A stretch of 64,000 nucleotides of DNA from G965216255 sp965216255 (GTDB lineage Bacteria > Bacteroidota > Rhodothermia > Rhodothermales > Bin80): contig OZ244148.1 of the NCBI GenBank assembly GCA_965216255.1, positions 3,906,001 through 3,970,000 on the forward strand, read 5' to 3'. The notes beneath the pieces are model-generated. The model did not search any database. It was given only the letters and a program-made list of their open reading frames with translations, and was not told where the DNA came from. Each line of letters starts with the position of its first letter. The stretch's first letter is position 1. A program made the translations under genes and the position numbers. Positions 35,048 through 44,767 of this stretch are shown here, piece after piece.

Positions 35048-38000
35048 CTACGGCGACAGGACCAGCGACTGAGTTGGCGGAATGCCGCCGCCGTTGTGCG
35101 GCTCGAACCGCACGGACAGCTCTTCAGCCGGCAGCGCGCTCACGGGGACGCGAATCTGGCTGCGCGTGAAGACGAGGGCGCCCGCGCGGCCAATTTCCGC
35201 ATCACCGGCATAGAGTACGACCTCGCCGGCGAACGGATGGTCCTTCGTTTCCAGGAGCAGCGTAACTGAACGATCTGCACCGGCCACGTCTGAAACGGCT
35301 ACGGGTCTTACAAATATCTGGCTGGCTCCGCCCTCCGGGACGAACACGCCGTAAATCCGCGTCCGGACGCGCGCTGTTCTGGCAGCGTCTATGGATTCGG
35401 CCTCTTGCTGCACATCTACGTATTGGCGAGGCTCAGACACGAAGTTGAACAGTGCCGCATACCCCTTGTCCTCCAGTGCGCCTTCCCGGACCTCGAAGCG
35501 CACCTGTTTGCTTTCGCCTGGATCAAGGTATAACACGCTGGGATGCACGGAAAGATGCTCGGAGAGATCTCCAAGACCAGAGCCGGTGGTGTCGGTCATT
35601 ATCCTGCCCATGGCAATCCTGGTATTGGCCTCTATCGGTGCTTCGCCGTAGCCGAATTCGGTTGAAATGGAGACCTCGAGTGGTATGATGGACGGATTGG
35701 ACAATTCGAATATGCCCTGAGAGTGCTCGGAACTTAGGATGACCGACCTGGGATATATGCTCATGGCCTGGGTGCGGCTGAGTCCGGCAGAAGCGTCCGA
35801 TGCGGCGGCAAAACGGGCACCGTCGGGTCCAACGGTTACAGGCCGCTTGACGTCCTCGACGCTCAGTTGGACGGCTACTTCGTACATCTCTTCCACCGGC
35901 CCTTCACGCAGCAGCACAACTATGCTCCCGGCGTAGGGTCCAGCCAGCGCACCAGCCAAATCCACCTGGCCGCCGAAGCGAAGCATAAAACAGTCCCCGT
36001 CCAGGAGCTGAGCCTGGGTGACACTTCCGGCCATGGTCACCGAAGAGAGCAGCTCGCATGACTCCGAAATCGAGACATCCGGTGTTACGCTGATGGTATG
36101 GGCACCCATGGCCACTTCGCCTGTGTAGACAAGCGGTGCCGAATTTCTTACCTCGATTTCAAGATTTACGGTATCGGCGGCCGTGAGTACCATGCGACCC
36201 GCGTAGGCCGAGCCTGTTATATCGGTGGATATCTGTCCGGTTGCGGGATCCAGGGTTACTGTTTGGCCCGTAGCCTGGGTGCCTAAATGCATGGACGATG
36301 TGCTTACCGTCAGTCCTGTGAGGCTGCCCGCAAGCGGCGGCCTATTCAAGACCGCTACGGTGATGCCGGCCGAAACGGCTTCTCGGGATGCCGCAGACAA
36401 TGTGACGGAATATTCAAAGGTGGCGTCGGCGTCCACTGCGGGCACTTCAAAGATTGGCTGGGCGATCCCGGGATTGGAGAGATATGTCGAGGGTGACCAG
36501 ACGTATTCGGGGCTCTCGCCGTCGCCCCAGCCGCTACCCGTACATGCAAGCTGGAAATCGGGTGCATCCTCGTATACTGGATCCGGATCGGAGCATACCA
36601 GGCTAAGTGTATTTTGCACGGTGACGGTGACCTCGCCGCTGGCCGTCTCCGCTCCTTCCGCCGAAACGGCGATGGAATACGTGTAAGGCGTATCCGCATC
36701 CACGTTCTCTGGAGCCGAAAACGTCCTGGTACTCGCGCTGCCGTCGCAGCCGCCTTCCAACTGATCGCAGGCCGAGGATGGCGCAGCGGCCGTCCACTCA
36801 TAGTGGTAAAGCGGCGCAGTTCCAGGCGCCCCGCTGGCCGAGCAGGAAAGTGCGGAAGTTGCGGTAGCGCCCTCGACCACCATTGGAGGATCTGCAGTAC
36901 ACGCCAGGTCTAAAACCAGCAGACTCAGCAAGGTGACCCCTACCGTGGAGGAAACCGGATCTCGCTCTCCCGCAGAGAGGGTGACGCTGTATTCGATGGA
37001 TGTGTTGGCATCTATCTCGGGGACTTCAAAGAAGGGGCTCTCGGTCGCCGGATCAGAGAGGTGGGTGGAAGGCGACCACGTGTATTGGGGAGTCTCGCCG
37101 TCGCTCCAGCCGCCTCCAGCGCAGTCTAGTTGAAAATCTTCCGCATCCTCGTATACCGGATCCGGATCGTTGCATGCCAGGGTCAGTGAATTCAGCACGG
37201 TAACGCTGACCCGGGCTGTGCCTTCCGATGCACCCTGCGCCCTCGCAGTGACGGCGAAAGTATAGGGCGTGTCGGCATCCACGTCGCCTGGGACCGTAAA
37301 GGTCTGGCTCTCGGTGTTTGCGGCACAACCGCCCAAGAGCTGTTCACAGGCCGATGCCGGCTCCACCGGCATCCATTCGTATTGGTACTCCGGACTACCC
37401 CCCGGCGCGCCGCTTGCCGAGCAGCTGAGCGTTGAGGTTGTAGGGCTTCCTTCGTTGATGGCAGCAGGCTCTGCACTACAGGCTAGCGCTACCGGCAGTC
37501 TCTCCAACACGATGACGCTCACGCGGTCCACGACCTGTTCGCGGTTGCCGGCAGAGAGGGTTACGGTATATTCAAATCGCGTGTCGCCATCGACATCGGG
37601 TACCTGGAAGGTTGGTTCAATTAATGTGACATCGGAGAGATGGATGGAAGGAAACCACAAAATATCTGGACCCTCACTCTCGCTCCAGCCGCTACCGCTG
37701 CATCGAAGCCGAATGTCCGGCGCATCTTCGTACACGGGATCCGGATCGGTGCACGCCAGAGAAAGGGAATTCAGTACGGTGATTGTGACCTCGGCCGGGC
37801 TGGGCGTCGCCCCCGGCGCTGTGACGGTAACGGCGAAGGTAAAAGGCGTATCGGCATCGACATTGTCCGGTGCCGTAAATGTCTTGCTTTGCAGGCCACC
37901 CCCGCATCCGCCGGACAACTGGTCGCAGGCCGAAGCCGGCTGCACGGCCGCCCATTCGAAGCTGTACTCCGGATTACCCCCCGGCGCGCCACTTGCCGAA

Positions 38001-41000
38001 CAGCTAAGCACAGCGGTAGCGGCACTGCCTTCTTGCAGCTCAGGCGGGTCCGCCTGGCAGCTTACGATGAGCGATCCCCTGTCCAGTACCGTGACGCTCA
38101 CGCGGTCCGAGACAGGTGCGCGGTTTCCGGCCGAAAGGGTAACGTTATAGTCAAACCGGGTATCGGCATCAACTTCAGGCACTTCAAAAATTGGGCTGGC
38201 TTCGCCGGGACTGGAGAGATAGGTTGCAGGAGACCACGCGTATGTAGGGGTCTCTGCGGCACCCCAGCCGTCACCTTTGCAGTGCAGTGGAACCGTCGAT
38301 ACATTCTCGTACACCGGATCCGGATCTTCGCAGACTAAGGTCATGGGGGAATCAAGTACGTTCACGCTAACCTCGGCCGTGCCTCCTGATGCACTCTGTG
38401 CGGTTGCGGTAACGCTATAGCGGTAGCGCGTATCGGTATCTAGCCTGTCCGGCGCCGTAAACGTTTTGCTACTGCTGCCTGGGCCGCACCCGCCGGACAA
38501 GCGGTCGCAGGCTGAGGCCGGCTCCACGGCCGTCCATTCGAAATCGTACTCCGGATTATCTCCCGGTGCGCCGCTTGCCGAGCAGGTAAGCGTGGATGTA
38601 GCAGTGCCGCCTTCACTTAGCTCGCCAGGGTCCGCTTCGCAGCTTACGATGAGCGATTCCGGGTCCAGCACTGTGACGGTGACCTGGTTCGTAACGGGCG
38701 CCTGGTCACCTGCCGACAAGGTAATGGTATAGCGGAAATCTTCACGTCCGTTGACGTCGGGTACTTGAAAGGTCGGGTCTTCTAAGGCCGGATCGTCGAG
38801 GTGGGTGGAAGGGCTCCATGCATACGTGGGAGTCTCACCGGAATTCCAGCCGCCCCCCTTGCAGTCAAGTTGAACCTCTTGCACATCTTCGTATACCGGA
38901 TCCGGATCGGTGCAGGTTAGCGTCAGCGGCGAATCGAGCACATTGACGGTTACGTCATCGGTGCCGTCGGCTGCGCCGTCCGCCGATACCGTGACGTTGT
39001 ACGTATAGACCGAAAGGCCAATCACCTCAGCCGGTGCCGTGAATGTCTTGCTTTCGGCGCCTGGGCCGCAGCCACCGGACAACAGGGTGCAACCCGAGGC
39101 CGGCTCCACGGCCGTCCACTCGAAATGGTAATCGGGATTATTGCCTGGAGCTCCTCTTGCCGAGCACGAAAGTGTGGAAGCAGCCGTTCCTCCTTCAGGC
39201 ACGGAAGAAGGGCTAGCGCTACAGCTTACCAGGATTGAGCCCCTGTTCCGGACCGTAACAGTCACGTCGTCGCTAGCCGATTCAGGCCCCGCCGTGAGTT
39301 CAACGTGATATGAAAAACGCGTTGTGGCACCGACCTGGGGCACCTGGAATGTCGGGTCCTCTAAAGTGGGATCGGAAAGATGCTCAGCCGGAGACCAGGA
39401 ATACACGGGAGTGGCGCCCGCATTCAATCCGCCAGGCGTGCAGTTAAGTTTGAAGTTTGGTACATCCTCGTATACTGGAGCAGGGTCCGTACAGGTAAGA
39501 GTAAGCGGAATATCCTGCACCGTGACTGCAACCTGGTCCACTCCTGGCTCAGCCTCGTCTGCCGAAACGGTGACTTGGTACGAATAGGAGATGTCGTCTG
39601 CAACATCGTCTGGAGCGGTAAACGTCTTGCTGCGGTCATCACCGCTGCAACCTCCCGACAGTTGGCCGCAGGCACTACCCGGCCCTAGTGGCGCCCAAGA
39701 GTAATGATAGGTATTTCCCGGCGGCGCGCCGGTGGGTGAACAAGACAGCGTGGAAGTTGCCCCACCTTCATTGAGTTGAGTGGGATTCGCGCTGCAATTC
39801 GCCTGGATGGGTAGCCTGTTCCTGACTATTACGGTTACCTGATCCGTGACTGTTGCACGGGCTCCGGCTGAAAGACTCACCTCATAAGTGACGGATTCGT
39901 CTCTGTCTACATTATCGGGTACATCGAAGATCGGGTCTTCGATCGTAGGATCGGACAGTCGACTAGAGGGAGACCATGCATACGTGGGGGTTTCGCCGCT
40001 TGCCCAGCCGGACCCGTTGCAGTCAAGTTGAAAGTCCGGCGCACCCTCGTATACGGGTGCTGGATCCGTGCAGACCAAGGTAAGAGACTGCAGCACGGTG
40101 ACTTCGACACGCTCAAGGTCCGGATTGGCGTCGTCTGCAGAGACGCCAATCTCATACCTGTATTCGGTATCGCCATTCACGTTGCCTGGAGCCATGAATT
40201 CCTGGCTATTTCCATAAACGCCACAGCCGTCCGATAGTCGCCCACATGCATCATTGGGCGGCGTCGGCCCAAACCATTCGTAATGATAGGTCGGGTTTGC
40301 GCCCGGCGCCCCGGTGGCACTACAGGAAATGGTTGCCGTGCCGCCTTCGATTACTTCCGTAGGACTTGCGGTGCAATCTGCGTCAATGGGGACGAGGTTC
40401 AAAACTGTGATTTCAACCATTGCCTCTCCCGCGAGGTAAGCAATGTCCGTTCTATTGGCGCGAATGTTATAAGAGAATTCTGTATCCGCCTGGACCGTAG
40501 GTGCCGTGAACCTAAAATCTGCCTTTATTTCCCCACTGAGAAATGCAAGATTTGTATCTGACATCGGCGTCCAAGTCCAGTCGTAATCCTTCTCCGGCGG
40601 CTCCCGCAAGATCGTGCACGAAAATACTGCGCTTTCCTCCTCCTTTATTTCGTCAGGAGCGTTGCAGTCCATCCCCAGTTCATTATCGAGGTTAACAACC
40701 AATCTGTCTTTTCTTGTAAGTGCATTGTGACTGACCTGGACTGGGTAGGTACACACTGTGTCGTCGGTCCAATACGCTGGAATTGTAAAGTCAAAGAACT
40801 CCGTGGGGCTAGTAGAGCCACGAGGAGTCAATTCTGGGCAAACGTCGTCGTTGGCAATTTCTGGATCCAACAATGCCCACGCGACATTGTTGGCCGATAG
40901 GTCTATTGAGTCCTCATAACACTCGAATTGGCTCTCCCCACCTGCATCAGCAGCCTCATAATATGTGTGGTGGGTGCTGTTCCAACAAAGTATTTGTAGA

Positions 41001-42607
41001 CTCAAATCAGTCCCAGTCACGCTGGAGGGCGTAGCTACTGCTTCCCTCTCACTTGTCGTTTCCGTCACTAGATTGGGGGAATATATTCTCTGCCCCCCCG
41101 CGTTTGAGATCTGCGGAGACGATGCGGGTGTGGGTGCACGGATTTCGTCAGGAGGGAGGATAATCACATCTCTTCCGCTATCCGATTTTCCGATCCAAGG
41201 CCGTACGGAGTCCTTATCTCCCGTGGCCGTACAGTCCGGCTCAGTCCCAGGGTGGGTGCGAGCCAATCGGTCACACGCATTGGCAAGAAGAGGATCCTCG
41301 GGTGCGGCATTATCCGCTTCTGCACCCGTATCACGAATGGTAAACGAAAACGCATGCTCCGTAAGCCGATGCGCTTCGGAATCAATCGCCCGCACAAGGA
41401 CGATAAGCGTGGTGTCTCCCTGGACCTTCGGGGCCAAGAACGAAGGACTCTCTTCAAATACTCCCCGTGGAACCTCTTGCAGCGTGGTTTGCGGAATGTA
41501 TTGCAGCGTGATGTTTCTGCCGTTCTTGGAGGCGGCTGTACACGCAAAAGTTACCGATTCTCCTTCGCGTACCGCGAGATCCGGGCATGACAATGCCGGG
41601 GCCGCATTGATGACGTGCACCTGCACCGAGGCCGTAGCGGAGTGTCCCGTGGCGGGATCGGTTGCCGTGAGGATTAGCGATTGCATTTCCGCTGCTGCCG
41701 AGATTTCGGGCGCCCGCACCGTGAACTCGAATTCTCCATCCTCCATGATGAGGGTGTGCCGGTAGGGCGGCCAGTCAAACTCAGCAGTGTATTCCAAGAG
41801 GCCTCCAGCCGAGCGGGCGCTCGTGCACGCAATGGCCTTTTCTGCTCCACCGATAACGGTAACGGATAGTGGACAGCGCAGGTATGGGGCTGCGTCTTCC
41901 TCCCAGGGGCGGGGGCTGCGCTGGGCTTGCACTTCCTGCAGTGGCCCTCGCGACCGGTCCCCAAGTGCGCCTTCCCCTCTCGGCAATACCGCGCCGCCAA
42001 GATTCGTGAGGGCACCCACCTTTTCGCATCGTCGGCGTGCTTCCCCCTTCAGAGGCGTGTCTCCTACCCGGACGCAATCATCGGGCAAGGCAGGATGCAC
42101 GACCACGCTCAGCTCGGCCTGACCAACCACGCCTTCGCGTTTGGACTCGACATACACGATATACGCATAACGAGTCGTTCGGGCCACCTCAGCCGGTGCG
42201 CTGAAAATGGGCAGGCGCGCCGCTGTGCTGCTGAGTAGGCGAAGCGCGGCGGCATCCGAGCTCTGCCACCGGTATGCGTACTCCGACTCAAAACGTTCGC
42301 CGAGCGTACAATCGATCGGGGCCGCATCGCCCTCCAGCACCGTGAGATCGGTACATGTGCCGATACTTGCTCCACGCTCCCGATTTAGCTCCAGGCGGAG
42401 CTCCTGGGCAAAGGCAACTGGGACCAGCAACAGAGCCATCATTGCGGTCAACGGCCAGTATCCAGATCCTTTGCCTCCCGGCTCCGAATGCAGGCCACGC
42501 AGCGGCGGCCGGTGTGGCCATCTCGTCCCGAACACAATCGTAGTCATGTTGCGGCGGCCGGCATGAGGGTGATCAGATCCCTGGATTGCCCAGACCTTAC
42601 TACGCAT
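35048..42607 (-). CDS. Giant modular Ig/PKD-like surface protein, copy 1
   Basis: The product is about 2519 aa. A 50-residue charged leader precedes a hydrophobic export segment (PLTAMMALLLVPVAFAQ). An N-terminal region of about 670 residues has Cys-rich beta segments and a segment near residues 510-730 that differs between copies. Then come seven alternating module pairs (about residues 737-2088). Module A: E-G-G-T-A-T-S, TLSCSASGAPG, EW, ACxxLxGGC, KTFTAP (4 Cys, Ig-like). Module B: CTDPDPVYED, GETPTYAWSPSTHL, FEVP, VTLSAG (2 Cys, PKD/Ig-like). The C-terminal 430 residues resemble DUF4402 (DPATGQISTDITGSAYAG, GGQVDLAGALAGPYAGSIVV) and then a PapD-chaperone-like fold (SIYPRSVILSSEHSQGIFEL, LYLDPGESKQVRFEV). 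It is probably a secreted or surface fibre/adhesin; no enzymatic motif is seen. Start set at ATG 42607 to match copy 2; the next in-frame ATG is 42547. GTG 42610 is also possible. Confidence 0.75.
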   Translation of the reverse strand: MRSKVWAIQGSDHPHAGRRNMTTIVFGTRWPHRPPLRGLHSEPGGKGSGYWPLTAMMALLLVPVAFAQELRLELNRERGASIGTCTDLTVLEGDAAPIDCTLGERFESEYAYRWQSSDAAALRLLSSTAARLPIFSAPAEVARTTRYAYIVYVESKREGVVGQAELSVVVHPALPDDCVRVGDTPLKGEARRRCEKVGALTNLGGAVLPRGEGALGDRSRGPLQEVQAQRSPRPWEEDAAPYLRCPLSVTVIGGAEKAIACTSARSAGGLLEYTAEFDWPPYRHTLIMEDGEFEFTVRAPEISAAAEMQSLILTATDPATGHSATASVQVHVINAAPALSCPDLAVREGESVTFACTAASKNGRNITLQYIPQTTLQEVPRGVFEESPSFLAPKVQGDTTLIVLVRAIDSEAHRLTEHAFSFTIRDTGAEADNAAPEDPLLANACDRLARTHPGTEPDCTATGDKDSVRPWIGKSDSGRDVIILPPDEIRAPTPASSPQISNAGGQRIYSPNLVTETTSEREAVATPSSVTGTDLSLQILCWNSTHHTYYEAADAGGESQFECYEDSIDLSANNVAWALLDPEIANDDVCPELTPRGSTSPTEFFDFTIPAYWTDDTVCTYPVQVSHNALTRKDRLVVNLDNELGMDCNAPDEIKEEESAVFSCTILREPPEKDYDWTWTPMSDTNLAFLSGEIKADFRFTAPTVQADTEFSYNIRANRTDIAYLAGEAMVEITVLNLVPIDADCTASPTEVIEGGTATISCSATGAPGANPTYHYEWFGPTPPNDACGRLSDGCGVYGNSQEFMAPGNVNGDTEYRYEIGVSADDANPDLERVEVTVLQSLTLVCTDPAPVYEGAPDFQLDCNGSGWASGETPTYAWSPSSRLSDPTIEDPIFDVPDNVDRDESVTYEVSLSAGARATVTDQVTVIVRNRLPIQANCSANPTQLNEGGATSTLSCSPTGAPPGNTYHYSWAPLGPGSACGQLSGGCSGDDRSKTFTAPDDVADDISYSYQVTVSADEAEPGVDQVAVTVQDIPLTLTCTDPAPVYEDVPNFKLNCTPGGLNAGATPVYSWSPAEHLSDPTLEDPTFQVPQVGATTRFSYHVELTAGPESASDDVTVTVRNRGSILVSCSASPSSVPEGGTAASTLSCSARGAPGNNPDYHFEWTAVEPASGCTLLSGGCGPGAESKTFTAPAEVIGLSVYTYNVTVSADGAADGTDDVTVNVLDSPLTLTCTDPDPVYEDVQEVQLDCKGGGWNSGETPTYAWSPSTHLDDPALEDPTFQVPDVNGREDFRYTITLSAGDQAPVTNQVTVTVLDPESLIVSCEADPGELSEGGTATSTLTCSASGAPGDNPEYDFEWTAVEPASACDRLSGGCGPGSSSKTFTAPDRLDTDTRYRYSVTATAQSASGGTAEVSVNVLDSPMTLVCEDPDPVYENVSTVPLHCKGDGWGAAETPTYAWSPATYLSSPGEASPIFEVPEVDADTRFDYNVTLSAGNRAPVSDRVSVTVLDRGSLIVSCQADPPELQEGSAATAVLSCSASGAPGGNPEYSFEWAAVQPASACDQLSGGCGGGLQSKTFTAPDNVDADTPFTFAVTVTAPGATPSPAEVTITVLNSLSLACTDPDPVYEDAPDIRLRCSGSGWSESEGPDILWFPSIHLSDVTLIEPTFQVPDVDGDTRFEYTVTLSAGNREQVVDRVSVIVLERLPVALACSAEPAAINEGSPTTSTLSCSASGAPGGSPEYQYEWMPVEPASACEQLLGGCAANTESQTFTVPGDVDADTPYTFAVTARAQGASEGTARVSVTVLNSLTLACNDPDPVYEDAEDFQLDCAGGGWSDGETPQYTWSPSTHLSDPATESPFFEVPEIDANTSIEYSVTLSAGERDPVSSTVGVTLLSLLVLDLACTADPPMVVEGATATSALSCSASGAPGTAPLYHYEWTAAAPSSACDQLEGGCDGSASTRTFSAPENVDADTPYTYSIAVSAEGAETASGEVTVTVQNTLSLVCSDPDPVYEDAPDFQLACTGSGWGDGESPEYVWSPSTYLSNPGIAQPIFEVPAVDADATFEYSVTLSAASREAVSAGITVAVLNRPPLAGSLTGLTVSTSSMHLGTQATGQTVTLDPATGQISTDITGSAYAGRMVLTAADTVNLEIEVRNSAPLVYTGEVAMGAHTISVTPDVSISESCELLSSVTMAGSVTQAQLLDGDCFMLRFGGQVDLAGALAGPYAGSIVVLLREGPVEEMYEVAVQLSVEDVKRPVTVGPDGARFAAASDASAGLSRTQAMSIYPRSVILSSEHSQGIFELSNPSIIPLEVSISTEFGYGEAPIEANTRIAMGRIMTDTTGSGLGDLSEHLSVHPSVLYLDPGESKQVRFEVREGALEDKGYAALFNFVSEPRQYVDVQQEAESIDAARTARVRTRIYGVFVPEGGASQIFVRPVAVSDVAGADRSVTLLLETKDHPFAGEVVLYAGDAEIGRAGALVFTRSQIRVPVSALPAEELSVRFEPHNGGGIPPTQSLVLSP
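36342..40395 (-). repeat. Array of seven A-B Ig/PKD-like module pairs (copy 1)
   Basis: About 4.05 kb of direct repeats, about 579 bp per A-B pair, all in frame within the giant gene. The B modules are, from N to C: PAPVYEGAPDF, PAPVYEDVPNF, PDPVYEDVQEV, PDPVYENVSTV, PDPVYEDAPDI, PDPVYEDAEDF and PDPVYEDAPDF. Only one module of the VQEV type is present here, versus three in copy 2. Confidence 0.8.
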
Positions 42608-43065
42608 CACCGATTGGGCAATTCAATCAATATTGTGCAGTCCCAAGCGCTTCATTGAAGTAAGCAAAATGCGAGGGCAAAAGCCATACCCATTAATCCA
42701 CCTTTTTCACCAAAATATTCAGTTGTATTCCGAGGAACGGCCGGTGGCTTCACAGATCGTTCTTAAGTCTTGGATTATCATGGTTTTGATAGGGATACTA
42801 TTGCGCACTCAAGCGTTCTATTTCTCGTTTCCCCGATGCACAAGTAAAGGTAAAAACAGTGCAGAGCAGCACCCCTTATTTTTATTTTCATGTCCCCCTC
42901 AACGAAAATTCTCCTTTGCACTGACCTCATGAATTGAAGATATTTAGGGATTCTTGCCAACATTAATGAGGAGTATTGGACGATAGGCCTAAGCACATGA
43001 AGCCATCGATGGCCTTATGTTAAAGAAGGTCTTGCCCGCGGAAGGTACTTTGCTGGGTACAGGCG
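42608..43065 (-). promoter_or_regulatory. Upstream/promoter region of giant gene copy 1
   Basis: About 460 bp between the giant gene start and the transposase remnant are closely conserved in front of copy 2 (55667-56123), with scattered base changes and small indels. It is AT-rich, and no long frame is shared without interruption. A short frame on the giant-gene strand (MKIKIRGAALHC...) follows a purine-rich GAGGGGGAC, but it is cut to about 15 codons in copy 2, so it is unlikely to be a conserved protein. The conservation suggests a shared promoter and 5' UTR; no sigma-factor box could be assigned with confidence. Confidence 0.45.
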
Positions 43066-43771
43066 CTACCGGAGCTTCACTCTCAGCAGCTCGAAGGCGC
43101 GAGCCTGGAGGGCGGTCATCGCTCCAAGCATCGTAAAGGAGACGCGCTTCCTGCCGATCAGGGGCTCTACCTGATGCCGTCGTAGCGCACTGAGATGCGC
43201 CATGAGGATGGCAATGCTCAACGACTTGTGTCCGTCCGTTTGGAGCGGGCTTTCTTGTCTGCCGAGGGCGAATGCCCTGCCGCATGGATGATACTACGAC
43301 GGGTAGCCTTCTTGCCTTCCGGGTCATCTTCGGTAAAAAGTATCGGAGCCAGACGCTGCTTCATGTGCCATTCCACGAAGTAAGCCAGCATGCACAGGAA
43401 GACGTAGCAGATGACTCTCGGGGTCCTGTAGTGGTGGATGGGCCTTACTTTGAGGTCCACGGTCTTGATGCTCCCGAAGGCCTGCTCTACAGCGCTGAGC
43501 CGTTGTAATCGCGCACCACCTCTTCCGCAGTCGGCCCGTTGTGGCTGGCATACATGCCGTCCAGGGACGCTTCGCAGGCTATCGAGGCCGCGAAGCGTTG
43601 GAAGCGGAAGAAGTCTTCCTCCATGCTCAGATCAAAATGCTTTTCCATCTTCCAGTTGCCGATGACCTTCCCTACACGGAAGCTGATCGCCTTCATGCTG
43701 CGCAGGGGATTGCCCTTGCGCCGGGTAGCCCTACCCTTGGTCCACTTCTTGGACTTAACATGATGTCGCAT
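43066..43771 (-). pseudogene. IS1634-type transposase, C-terminal remnant (copy 1 flank)
   Basis: Reading from 43771 leftward, NPLRSMKAISFRVGKVIGNWKMEKHF, RFAASIACEASLDGMYA, VRPIHHYRTPRVICYVFLCMLAYFVEW and FELLRVKLR are C-terminal IS1634/IS4-superfamily transposase sequence. The frames are broken around 43490-43510 and 43200. The first two thirds of the transposase are missing; similarity to the longer remnant at 56124-57790 stops near 43730. Confidence 0.75.
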
Positions 43772-43857
43772 CTTTGAGTTTCCGGCCTGTTTAGCAGAAT
43801 TGCGATCTTGCCTGGGATGTCAGGACGCAGCCACTTTGGCCGTGGAACTCGGATTCA

Positions 43858-44697
43858 ATGCCCGGAATATGGGCGTTAGAACGTAAGCGTCCGGTGAACC
43901 AGCCCTTCACCCACGCAAGGTGTGGTTCACCGGACGCTTACGATGAGACCTCTTTTCGCAAGCGCCACGAGTATGTCACGGTTGTTTCGGATGCGAAGGC
44001 GGCTACGGTGCTGCATGTGGGCGAAGACCGGAAGAAAGAGACGCTTACGAGCTGGTATGCTGGTTTGGAGCAGCTGGAGGGCATCGAGAGTGTTAGCATG
44101 GACATGTGGCCGGCCTACATCAAGGCCACGCTGGAGTGTGTGCCAGAGGCGCAACGGAAGGTGGCCTTTGACAGATGTCACGTAGTGAAATGTCTGGGAA
44201 CTGCCGTGGACAAGGTTCGGCGACAGGAGCACCGGGCATTGATGAAGGAAGGCCTACAAGACTTCAAGGGAACCAAATATGATTGGTTGACTAACCCGGC
44301 CAACATGTCTGGTAAGCAGAAGGCGCACTTCCAGCGGTTGCGTACCAGCACGTTGAAGACGGCCCGAGCGTGGGCTTTCAAGGAAATGGCCATGCAGTTG
44401 TGGCATTATGTCCACCGCACATGGGCGCGTAAGGGTTGGCAGCGATGGTTGTCCAGGGCCATGCGGTGTCGGCTGGAACCGGTCAAAGCAGCCGCCAGAA
44501 CCATCAAGAAACACCTGTGGGGTATCCTCAATGCGATCATCCTGAAGGTGAGCAATGGCCCTGCGGAAGCCATCAACAGCCGGATAAAAACAATCAAAGT
44601 GCGCAGTAGGGGCTTCCGCAACAGAAGGCGGTTTGCTAACGCCATTTACTTTCACGTCGGAGGCCTAGATCTATACCCCGAAGGCGTCCGCAGGTGA
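43858..44697 (+). pseudogene. ISL3-type transposase lacking its N-terminal half
   Basis: From about 43937 the frame reads YDETSFRKRHEYVTVVSDAK, VSMDMWPAYIKATLECVP, KVAFDRCHVVKCLGTAVDKVRRQEHRALM, GTKYDWLTNPANM and a C-terminal EAINSRIKTIKVRSRGFRN: the DDE domain of ISL3 transposases. The zinc-finger and HTH N-terminal region (over 150 residues) is absent. The first 26 codons come from an unrelated inverted-repeat sequence (43882-43942). A purine-rich AAAAGGGGTAGAGCC near 44710 resembles an ISL3 right end. Inactive fragment. Confidence 0.75.
43882..43942. repeat. Perfect 20-bp inverted repeat at the ISL3 fragment junction
   Basis: Arms at 43882-43901 and 43923-43942 are exact reverse complements separated by 21 nt. 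The structure lies exactly where similarity to ISL3 transposases begins, so it probably records a rearrangement (template switch or inverted duplication) when the N-terminal half was lost. Confidence 0.8.
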
Positions 44698-44767
44698 GTG
44701 TACCCACTACAAAAGGGGTAGAGCCATAATATTGCGGACAAGGGATGAATAACGCGGGCCCATTTAA

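Noticed and set aside
42633..42932. 99-codon forward frame upstream of copy 1
   Set aside because: The counterpart at 55656-55928 has a different stop and changes scattered without regard to codon position; better explained as non-coding leader sequence.
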